Shown here: in pieces, positions 44,296 through 51,608 of the stretch
Layout: each line of letters begins with the position of its first letter
Numbering within the stretch: position 1 is the stretch's first letter
Assembly: GCF_000626635.1 (NCBI RefSeq)
Contig: NZ_CP007451.1
Span: 4,260,501 to 4,324,500, forward strand
Source: Draconibacterium orientale
GTDB lineage: Bacteria > Bacteroidota > Bacteroidia > Bacteroidales > Prolixibacteraceae
Direction: 5' to 3'
Length of the DNA: 64,000 nucleotides
The notes under the pieces: model-generated
Databases searched by the model: none
The model's input: the letters and a program-made list of their open reading frames with translations, nothing else
Told to the model about the DNA's origin: nothing
Position numbers and translations under genes: made by a program

Positions 44296-46451
44296 CCTAT
44301 AATTTTCAGTAGTTGTTTTAAATCGTTGATAATAAAATCGGGGAACATTCCTTTTACACGTTCGTCGTCTTCGCGCAGGCGTAGCGAGCGTTCGTCGCCG
44401 GCAAACAGCACCGTTCGCAAACCTGCTTTTGTGGCTGTGTAAACGTCTTTTAGCATGTCGTTGCCCACAAATATGGTTTCCGATGGTTCGATATTGTATT
44501 TGCTCTTCAGTGCCGGAATAAATTTGTTGAACAAAGCCGTATCGGGTTTGGCCCGCAGTTCTTTGAATGAATACACCGAAAGTTCTTCCTCAAAAAGATC
44601 GATATGCTGATTGGTTGAAAATTCGCCGGTAAGAAAATAATTCATGATAATTGGCGTGTAGAATTGCGCGTTGGAAACAATACCCATTGGGATGCCCGTT
44701 TTTTTTATTGCCAGCAGCACTTCTTTCATTCCCGGCATGGGGTATACGCGGTTGCTTAGCAGTTCGAAAACCATTATGGTATCTTCCCACGATTCGGTGC
44801 CTCTCAGTTTTAACAATCCTTTGTTTTCGGCTGCTTCAAACATGTTTTTCCACACCTCAAAAATATCTACATCGGGGTAGGGATGGCCTTTTGTTTTTAG
44901 CTCTTCGTGTTGCTTTTTTACCTGTTCCTGAAACTGGTCGAGCAGAAAACTGCAGGTTTCCTCTTTGCAACCCGATAAGTCGAATCCACCGGCTTCCATG
45001 GCAGTGCGCATATTGTCTTTATTTAGCGAAACCTGATCGATATCGCCTGACGATGAAATAAGCAAAGTTCCGTAAATATCGAAAATTACGGCTTTAATTT
45101 TTTCTTTCGAATCGGTTTTTATGTTGGGACAAAAAGTGGTGGGAATGGGTTGCAGTTGCTCTGAACTATCCAACCATTTTTTTATATCGTTTCTGAAGTT
45201 TAATTCCATATCCCTGTAAAGAATAGTTGTTTTTGATAATTGTCTTGTTTTTTCTGTAATATATAACTTTACGTCACTAAACAAAGTGTTTAGTATGGAG
45301 TTTTGTTCAAACAGTTTGTGTTTTTCTATCTTTCCGCTAATAATTGCAGAAATGATCTCCATCTGCATTTTTAAGTTCAGATATTTAAAATCTGTTTTAA
45401 TTCCCGGTATATTCAATTTGTAATAAAGTGTAGGAAAGCTAAAACCGTCGTTTTTAAAATCGCGGGTGATAAAATCAATATCCCGGCCAACCACAGGTGT
45501 GTCCAGTAACCAGGGTTCGAGGTACACCATTCCAAAACCTTCCTTGTAACTTGTGGTGATGCAGAAATCGCTGCCCCGCAGTAAATTTTCGAAGTTTACT
45601 TTTTGGCCGGCTTCAAATACAATATCAATCTCATTCTCGTTACAGAATTTAATCCATTGTTTGTACATTTCAAACTCTAGAGGATTTTGGGGTGGTTGTG
45701 TTACCGCAAAATTTGCCCGGTGCCGGAATAAAATGGAGAGCAAGATAAACTCACCAATATTTTTGCGTTGAATAACACGTACCGGGTAGGTCACCAACAG
45801 TTTGTCGGCATCAATATTCAGCTCTTTACAAACGGCTTGCTTTGCAACTTGTTTTTCGGGCAGGTCATCCGATGCATCAAATGTTACCGGGTTAGGGAGC
45901 CACTCAATGCGGTCTTCTGTAACACCCAGCTCTTTCAACCGGTCGAAATCAAACGAATTCAGCACCCCAAACTGATAATTCGGAAGATTTGGGTAAAGCA
46001 CTTCGTTAAGGTTCTGCGAAAAATTATCGTAAATAATTTCTTCCAGAAACGAATAATTGCTGGGGCGGTCTTCGGCAAAATCGTGAGCATGGTTAAACAC
46101 TTTTACACCTTCTTTTGCCAACAGGTAAACAGCATACGTTACAATCGGATTTTTACCCAAATTAAGGTTGTGAAAATGCAAAATAGTATCGCGGGTAAGG
46201 TGTTCCCGAATCTCGCGATGTATTTTATGCAGCATTTCCATGGCTTCCTGGTCGGTGTATTTCCGGCGCTCCAGGTAATTTAAATCGGGTATTATATGAA
46301 GCTCCGCATTTTTCGATTTTATTTTGCTGCCATCGGGGCAGGCACCTACCAAAACTTTTATTTCTTCGCCTTGCAGGCTGTCGATTTGCGATTCAATAAT
46401 CCGGTTAACACCACCCGGATTTAAATGACTGTGTGCGATTACTACTGGCAT
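44292..46451 (-). CDS. Fusion of a GT4-like glycosyltransferase and a HAD-family phosphatase
   Basis: 719 aa. Residues 1 to about 430 form a GT-B glycosyltransferase with AHSHLNPGGVNRII at the start, TYPVRVIQRKNIGEF in the hinge and the E-x7-E motif Glu304-Glu312 (YKEGFGMVYLEP). From about residue 450 a HAD domain follows: VIFDIYGTLL with nucleophile Asp458, IVSNAQF as motif II and FVGNDMLKDVYTATKAG as motif IV. Motif I is D-x-Y rather than D-x-D, as in dehalogenase-type members, so phosphatase activity needs testing. The fusion would couple sugar transfer to removal of a phosphate. First gene of the operon. Confidence 0.85.
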   Translation of the reverse strand: MPVVIAHSHLNPGGVNRIIESQIDSLQGEEIKVLVGACPDGSKIKSKNAELHIIPDLNYLERRKYTDQEAMEMLHKIHREIREHLTRDTILHFHNLNLGKNPIVTYAVYLLAKEGVKVFNHAHDFAEDRPSNYSFLEEIIYDNFSQNLNEVLYPNLPNYQFGVLNSFDFDRLKELGVTEDRIEWLPNPVTFDASDDLPEKQVAKQAVCKELNIDADKLLVTYPVRVIQRKNIGEFILLSILFRHRANFAVTQPPQNPLEFEMYKQWIKFCNENEIDIVFEAGQKVNFENLLRGSDFCITTSYKEGFGMVYLEPWLLDTPVVGRDIDFITRDFKNDGFSFPTLYYKLNIPGIKTDFKYLNLKMQMEIISAIISGKIEKHKLFEQNSILNTLFSDVKLYITEKTRQLSKTTILYRDMELNFRNDIKKWLDSSEQLQPIPTTFCPNIKTDSKEKIKAVIFDIYGTLLISSSGDIDQVSLNKDNMRTAMEAGGFDLSGCKEETCSFLLDQFQEQVKKQHEELKTKGHPYPDVDIFEVWKNMFEAAENKGLLKLRGTESWEDTIMVFELLSNRVYPMPGMKEVLLAIKKTGIPMGIVSNAQFYTPIIMNYFLTGEFSTNQHIDLFEEELSVYSFKELRAKPDTALFNKFIPALKSKYNIEPSETIFVGNDMLKDVYTATKAGLRTVLFAGDERSLRLREDDERVKGMFPDFIINDLKQLLKIIG

Positions 46452-46542
46452 ATTTTTAGTTTATGCATAAAAATAGGAAATCGTTGCTAAATAATTTCTA
46501 AGAATTTATTTTTATGGAAATATTAACTAAAACCTAAAACCT

Positions 46543-47418
46543 ATGAGAAAAATTGCAACATTTTTGCTTTTGGCGATCGCTACATTTGTTTCAGCACAGG
46601 ATTTGCCGTATCGTTTGGAAGAATTAACCGCCCCCGATTTTATTAAAGCCGTTGAAAAAAGTTCAAAAACCTGTATTATTCCTATCGGAGTAATGGAAAA
46701 ACACGGCGCTCAATTACCTTTGGGAACCGACTTGTACATGTCGAGAGAATATTCGTTGCGGGCAGCCGAACAGGAATATACGGTCGTTTTTCCGTGGTAC
46801 TATTTTAGTCAGATTAACGAGGCACGTCACCAGCCCGGCACCATTTCGTATTCGCCCGAATTGATTTGGAAAGTGCTGCAGGAAACCCTGGACGAACTGC
46901 ACCGAAATGGTTTTGAAAAGATCATTATTGTTAATGGCCATGGCGGCAACAATGCTTTTCTGAATTATTTTGGAATGGCACAACTTTCAGAACCGCGGGA
47001 TTACTCCCTGTACTGGTTTCGCCCGGAAGGTAATCGTGAAATTGATGAAAAGGCCGAGGCTTTAACACGACACGATCCGTACGATTCTCATGCAGGCAAC
47101 AGCGAAACTTCAGAAATGTTGGCAACAGTACCCGATGTAGTACATGTCGATCGGGCCAAACAGCAATCGGGTGTTGATCAGGACCGGATGAATGCATTAA
47201 AATATGTTTATACCGGAATTTGGTGGTATGCCAGTTACCCGAATCATTACGGGGGAGAAGCCTGGGATGCCAATGCTGAAGCTGGGGAATTGTTTATTAA
47301 TGAAAAGGTAGAGCAGCTGGTTGAAATGATTAAATTGGTTAAAACCGACACTGTTGTACCAGCTTTGCAAGAGCAATTCTTTAAAGAAGCTGCTGATCCG
47401 TTAGATACAAAACAGTGA
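46543..47418 (+). CDS. Exported creatininase-family amidohydrolase
   Basis: 291 aa with a signal peptide (about 1-18). Creatininase-fold metal ligands can be placed: Glu52 and His54 (MEKHG), Asp63 (GTDLY), His133 (VNGHGGN) and Glu188 (HAGNSETS). Members cleave cyclic or linear amides (creatinine, mycofactocin or pyrroloquinoline-like precursors, formamidopyrimidine); an exported version is unusual and its substrate is unknown. It diverges from the glycosyltransferase operon and is followed by a DUF486 gene with its own promoter. Confidence 0.85.
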   Translation: MRKIATFLLLAIATFVSAQDLPYRLEELTAPDFIKAVEKSSKTCIIPIGVMEKHGAQLPLGTDLYMSREYSLRAAEQEYTVVFPWYYFSQINEARHQPGTISYSPELIWKVLQETLDELHRNGFEKIIIVNGHGGNNAFLNYFGMAQLSEPRDYSLYWFRPEGNREIDEKAEALTRHDPYDSHAGNSETSEMLATVPDVVHVDRAKQQSGVDQDRMNALKYVYTGIWWYASYPNHYGGEAWDANAEAGELFINEKVEQLVEMIKLVKTDTVVPALQEQFFKEAADPLDTKQ

Positions 47419-47519
47419 TTAATTCGGTAAAACAGCTGCTGTAAATTGAACACTTTATTTTTGCTGTAATGCGATGAAGAAATTCGGTGCAGTAACGAAC
47501 AACGGAAAGGACTTTTCGG

Positions 47520-47527
47520 TAGTTTTG
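47520..47527 (+). promoter_or_regulatory. -7 box of the DUF486 gene
   Basis: TAGTTTTG matches TAnnTTTG and lies 20 bases before the ATG at 47548. Confidence 0.45.
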
Positions 47528-47547
47528 CGCCGAATTTTTTACGAATT

Positions 47548-47916
47548 ATGAAAGCATTTTTGACCGTTGGATTGCTGATCCTTTCCAATACCTTTATGAC
47601 CTTTGCCTGGTACGGACATTTGAAATTTGCCGAAATGAAGTGGTTCAGTAAATTGGGAATAGGATCGATCGTTTTAATTAGCTGGGGAATCGCCTTGTTT
47701 GAATACTTCTTTCAGGTACCGGCCAACCGCATCGGATTTCGGGATCATGGCGGCCCGTTTTCGCTCATCGAGCTAAAAGTAATTCAGGAGGTAATAACGC
47801 TGGTGGTGTTTTCGGTTTTTACATTTGTACTTTTCCGAACCGAAACATTTCGCTGGAACCACTTTATTGGTTTCATGTTTCTTATACTGGCCGTTTATTT
47901 CATTTTTAAAAAATAG
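47548..47916 (+). CDS. DUF486 (DMT-like) small membrane protein
   Basis: 122 aa with four predicted membrane segments. Motifs NTFMTFAWYGHLKF and FFQVPANRIG, together with the C-terminal FIGFMFLILAVYFIFKK, are typical of the DUF486 family, related to small multidrug-type drug/metabolite transporters. Transport substrate is unknown. The gene is followed within 45 bases by the REP-like palindrome that borders the RAYT gene. Confidence 0.88.
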   Translation: MKAFLTVGLLILSNTFMTFAWYGHLKFAEMKWFSKLGIGSIVLISWGIALFEYFFQVPANRIGFRDHGGPFSLIELKVIQEVITLVVFSVFTFVLFRTETFRWNHFIGFMFLILAVYFIFKK

Positions 47917-47957
47917 GTGGCAAAAAGTTAAGTCGAACTTATTGCAGGGGAAGGTTT

Positions 47958-47992
47958 TATGCGCTAAGTAGTTTTGAACCGCTAAGCGCATA
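47958..47992. repeat. REP-like palindrome adjoining the RAYT stop codon
   Basis: TATGCGCTAAG (47958-47968) and CTAAGCGCATA (47982-47992) form an imperfect inverted repeat ending exactly next to the RAYT stop codon (47993-47995 on the plus strand). Confidence 0.65.
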
Positions 47993-48619
47993 TTAAAATA
48001 ACTTTTTCAGCAATTCTTCTTCAATCAGGAACTGCGATTGTTGTTTAAAATTCTCAAAATCCAGCTCAATCATTTCTTTGGCAATTTCTTTACTTACGAG
48101 TTTCCCTTTTCTACTACCGGCGTAATCACGAAACGAAGAAAATTCCCAGTCAGATAGGGAATTGGCAATTCCTGCAATCACCGGATTCTGGTGTATGTAC
48201 AGAAAACATGCGGTGGTATAGTCTGGCCTATGCGCTAAGCGGTTGGAACCGTTAAGCGCTTCTTCAAAAGCAATGTCGTTCAGGTTTTTAGCTTTTGTGT
48301 TATGCGAGAATAATTTTCCTCTTCTGTTTCGCTCTTTGTTTATCGCCTGAGTATAAGAACTTAAAATATTACCAAATCGTTTTGATAAAAGTTGAATATG
48401 CGGAAGATGAGATTCGTTGTCTGTTCTGCAACCATTTGGCGTTGCCTGAATTAAAAAATGAAAATGGTTGGGCATAAGTACCCAGGAAAGAATATTACAA
48501 GCCGGTTTTATTTGAAGTTGAACTTTCTTTAGAAAATACAAATAGTTTTCACGAGAAAAGAAAACTTGTTCATTTGATCTGTTGTAAACGTGATAAACGG
48601 CATCTGGTTCGAAATGCAT
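47993..48619 (-). CDS. REP-associated tyrosine transposase (RAYT, IS200/IS605-like)
   Basis: 208 aa, complete. The HUH motif is in VLMPNHFHFLIQ (His-x-His, about residues 52-54) and the catalytic Tyr in SSYTQAIN (about 88). It begins YHVYNRSNEQVFF, typical of the family. RAYTs mobilise or maintain nearby REP palindromes and are usually single copy. REP-like sequences are found directly at its 3' end, about 40 bases upstream of its start, and inside the coding region, where they encode ALNGSNRLAHR. Confidence 0.9.
   Translation of the reverse strand: MHFEPDAVYHVYNRSNEQVFFSRENYLYFLKKVQLQIKPACNILSWVLMPNHFHFLIQATPNGCRTDNESHLPHIQLLSKRFGNILSSYTQAINKERNRRGKLFSHNTKAKNLNDIAFEEALNGSNRLAHRPDYTTACFLYIHQNPVIAGIANSLSDWEFSSFRDYAGSRKGKLVSKEIAKEMIELDFENFKQQSQFLIEEELLKKLF
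48230..48261. repeat. REP-like palindrome inside the RAYT gene
   Basis: GCGCTAAGCGGTT (48232-48244) and AACCGTTAAGCGC (48247-48259) pair at 11 of 13 positions. It shares TATGCGCTAAG with the palindrome at 47958. Confidence 0.65.
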
Positions 48620-48655
48620 TTTTATTTAAAGGTAAGAATTTTACAATTATTTGCA

Positions 48656-48677
48656 GGTTTTAAGCGCTAAGCGCATA
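48656..48677. repeat. REP-like sequence upstream of the RAYT gene
   Basis: AAGCGCTAAGCGCATA at 48662-48677 contains the CTAAGCGCATA half-site seen at 47982-47992. Confidence 0.55.
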
Positions 48678-48692
48678 GATTAAGTAAATTCC

Positions 48693-48899
48693 TCATTCCT
48701 CAACATATTCCAAAATATCACCAGGTTGGCAATCCAGAGCTTCGCAAATCGCTTCCAGCGTACTGAAACGTACAGCCTTTGCTTTTCCGGTTTTTAATAT
48801 CGAAAGGTTGGCCAGTGTGATGTTTACTTTCTCCGAAAGTTCGTTGAGCGACATTTTTCGCCGCGCCATCATTACATCAAGATTTACAATTATCGGCAT
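48693..48899 (-). CDS. Small XRE/Cro-type helix-turn-helix regulator (YozG-like)
   Basis: 68 aa, one HTH_3 domain covering almost the whole chain (MARRKMSLNELSEKVNITLANLSILKTGKAKAV region, with recognition-helix text shortened here) and the terminal CQPGDILEYVEE typical of the YozG group. It lies 4 bases downstream of a DUF2975 gene, the usual pairing for this regulator. It probably binds its own promoter region; the signal is unknown. Confidence 0.92.
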   Translation of the reverse strand: MPIIVNLDVMMARRKMSLNELSEKVNITLANLSILKTGKAKAVRFSTLEAICEALDCQPGDILEYVEE

Positions 48900-48903
48900 A
48901 GCT

Positions 48904-49440
48904 TTAAACCGTTAAATCGTTTTCATTCTGTAACTCAACTCCGCGCTTAAATATTTGCGAAATTATAAATACCAGGCCGGCCATAAACAGGTATTGTCCG
49001 TGATTCCATGAGTCATTAAGATTGCCTGCCTTTTCTCCTAACCATGCAATAAAACCACCTGTAGTAACGGCGAATACCCACACTGCAAAAAGCAAATAAC
49101 TAATGCGCTCCAGTTTAAAAGCAACTTCAGAAGCAAAAGGATTTGTCAACTTTATTTTCGTGATGAGTTTTACCACCATCCACCATACAATTGCTTTAAT
49201 TATAGAAGTGACAAATTGAGAGGCCATCAAAACCGAATAGAGGTTGAAATTTTCTTGTCTTAATTGATACAGGTTGAGGCCTTCGTGAATATTTTTCGCG
49301 CTTTCGGGATTCCATACACTTGAAAAATAAGAGAATAGTAAAACACCTGCGGCCACAACAAAACTAAAAAATGCAATCCAGGCTACTACTTTCATAAGAA
49401 TTAGAACATGTTCGGTTTGTGTTTTTTCCACCTTTTTCAT
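48904..49440 (-). CDS. DUF2975 membrane protein
   Basis: 178 aa from ATG 49440 (MKKVEKTQTEH); an ATG at 49494 would add 18 residues. Four predicted membrane segments (about 15-37, 62-90, 105-125 and 137-155). DUF2975 proteins are regularly encoded immediately before a small XRE regulator, as here. The unit may be a membrane sensor with its DNA-binding partner, but no function is established. Confidence 0.85.
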   Translation of the reverse strand: MKKVEKTQTEHVLILMKVVAWIAFFSFVVAAGVLLFSYFSSVWNPESAKNIHEGLNLYQLRQENFNLYSVLMASQFVTSIIKAIVWWMVVKLITKIKLTNPFASEVAFKLERISYLLFAVWVFAVTTGGFIAWLGEKAGNLNDSWNHGQYLFMAGLVFIISQIFKRGVELQNENDLTV

Positions 49441-49658
49441 TGTAGTTGTATTAAATGTTTTATGCAAATTAAATAATAAATTATCGAAAAACAATAAATA
49501 AAAATTCTAAATCAATAAATATTTATTGATTAGTGCTGATTAGGTGGTGACTACACTATTATTTGTATGTGTTATATTTCAATAGTTAGTAGCTCATAGT
49601 TTCTTAATTCAGACAAATTTATCTTTACTTTGCAGCCTGAAAAGAAAGAAGAAAAGTT

Positions 49659-50954
49659 ATGGCGAAGAAAAGGGTAAATGTGGTAACCATGGGGTGTTCG
49701 AAAAACCTGGTTGATTCGGAGGTTTTACTAAACCAGTTGGAGAAGGGGAAATTTGAAGTATTGCACGATTCAAACGAAACCAATTTTGATGCAGTATTTG
49801 TAAATACCTGTGGTTTTATTCACGATGCCAAGCAGGAATCGATTGATATGATTCTGGATTATGCCGAGGCTAAAAAACGTGGCGAGATCGATAAGCTTTA
49901 CGTTATGGGATGTCTCTCGGAGCGTTATCACAACGAGCTGGAGGCTGAGCTGCCCGAAGTAGATAAATACTTTGGAAAGTTTGATATGAAAGCCATGGTT
50001 GAAGAGCTGAAAGTTACCTACGCGCCCGAATATATTTACGAGCGCAAAATTACCACGCCATCGCATTTTGCCTATCTGAAAATCTCGGAAGGTTGTAACC
50101 GTTCGTGTTCGTTTTGTGCCATTCCGAAAATGACGGGACGCCACAAATCACGCACCATCGAAAGTTTGGTAAAAGAAACTCGTTACCTGGCCAAAAAAGG
50201 AGTGAAGGAACTGTTGCTTATTGCCCAGGACCTTTCGTATTACGGAATCGATTTATACGGTAAAAACCAGTTGGCTGAACTGATAAATGAGGTTTCGAAA
50301 GTGGAAGGAATTGAGTGGATTCGTTTGCACTATTTGTATCCTACCAAATTCCCGATGGAGATTTTGCCGGTAATGCGCGAAAATCCCAAAGTGTGCAAAT
50401 ACCTTGACATGCCCTTGCAGCACATCTCAAACCGCGTGCTGAAAAATATGTTGCGCCATGTTACCCGCGAAGAAACAGAAGCTTTAATTGCCAAAATAAA
50501 AGAAGAAGTTCCGGAAGTAGTTATTCGCACAACCATGTTGGTTGGTTTCCCGGGCGAAACAGAGGAAGATTTTAATGAATTGAAAGAATTTGTACAAGAG
50601 CAGAAATTCGGTCGATTGGGTGTTTTCCCGTATTCTGATGAAGATGGTACGTATGCGGCCAAAAAATTCGATGACAATTTGCCCGAAGAGGTAAAACAAG
50701 CGCGTGCCGACGAAATTATGGAAGTGCAGCAATATATTTCTGCCGAACTCAACCAGCAAAAAGTAGGGAAGGAGTTCGACGTGATTATCGACAGAAAAGA
50801 AAGCGATTACTATGTTGGACGTACCGAATTTGATTCGCCCGAAGTTGACGGCGAAGTTTATATTACCACCGACGAAGAATTAAAAAACGGCACCATTGTT
50901 AAAGTGAAAATAACAGGTGCCGAAGATTATGACTTGTACGGAGAATTGATTTAA
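49659..50954 (+). CDS. rimO: Ribosomal protein S12 methylthiotransferase
   Basis: 431 aa radical-SAM enzyme. N-terminal UPF0004 domain with cluster cysteines Cys13, Cys51 and Cys85, radical-SAM triad Cys146-x3-Cys150-x2-Cys153 (GCNRSCSFCAIP), and a C-terminal TRAM domain. It adds a methylthio group to the conserved aspartate of S12. RimO is told from MiaB by its MGCSKNLVDSE start and length. Single gene, converging on a TPR gene with only six bases between the stops. Confidence 0.96.
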   Translation: MAKKRVNVVTMGCSKNLVDSEVLLNQLEKGKFEVLHDSNETNFDAVFVNTCGFIHDAKQESIDMILDYAEAKKRGEIDKLYVMGCLSERYHNELEAELPEVDKYFGKFDMKAMVEELKVTYAPEYIYERKITTPSHFAYLKISEGCNRSCSFCAIPKMTGRHKSRTIESLVKETRYLAKKGVKELLLIAQDLSYYGIDLYGKNQLAELINEVSKVEGIEWIRLHYLYPTKFPMEILPVMRENPKVCKYLDMPLQHISNRVLKNMLRHVTREETEALIAKIKEEVPEVVIRTTMLVGFPGETEEDFNELKEFVQEQKFGRLGVFPYSDEDGTYAAKKFDDNLPEEVKQARADEIMEVQQYISAELNQQKVGKEFDVIIDRKESDYYVGRTEFDSPEVDGEVYITTDEELKNGTIVKVKITGAEDYDLYGELI

Positions 50955-50960
50955 AACAAT

Positions 50961-51592
50961 TTATAGTTTTTCCATCTCCATTTCATTTATTTCTTTACCC
51001 CAGTTCGGATGAAGCGGTGATTCCGGTTCGAATTTGTCGAATTTTCTTTTGCCGTTTCAAAATGAGGACGGGCAACTTCTGCGCCGCCACCAAATTGTTC
51101 GGGCATATTAAACAAGGTAATTGCGCGCAAATAGTAACTTCTCGGATTTTCCGGATTCAGCGCAATTGCTTTATCGATTGCCGCATTCATTTTAGGCATG
51201 TATTCAATTCCTCTGGTCATCGGATCTACCGTAATCCGCGATGGAATAAGAAATGCCTGAAGTGAATATAATTCCGATTCATCGGGAGCAATCTTAAGCG
51301 CTTTGTCCAAAAATTGTTGCGCTTTATCCAGGTAAGCATCTCTCTTGTTAAGGTCCTGATCGAGGTAACTGATCACGATAATTGAATACGATGCGTAATA
51401 CAACGGCAGCCATTCCGAGGTTTCGGTCATGCTGATTCGTTCAAAAGTATTTGCAGCCTCCTGAAACTTGGCCACAGTTTCCGAGCTGTTCATTTTTTCG
51501 AGGGCAGCAGTCATTGCTGACTCGTAATTTTTTCGCTGTGCTGCGGCAGTCAAAACTACCAGGCTAAAAATAAGCGTTAATAAAGTTTTCAT
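50961..51592 (-). pseudogene. Exported TPR-like protein with a C-terminal frameshift
   Basis: Starts at ATG 51592 (MKTLLTLIFSLVVLTAAAQ, a signal peptide); an in-frame ATG at 51724 lies inside the receptor gene and is rejected. TPR-like helices follow (AQQFLDKALKIAPDESELYS; AIALNPENPRSYYLRAITLF). The uninterrupted frame ends at 50987 with an unlikely tail. Adding one A to the A4 run on the minus strand (plus-strand T4 at 51042-51045) continues as KFDKFEPESPLHPNWGKEI and stops at 50961-50963, giving 210 aa; HPNWG-type endings are common in this Bacteroidetes family. It follows the receptor gene by 16 bases and is likely its operon partner. Confidence 0.8.
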
Positions 51593-51608
51593 GATTATTT
51601 GTTTTAGT

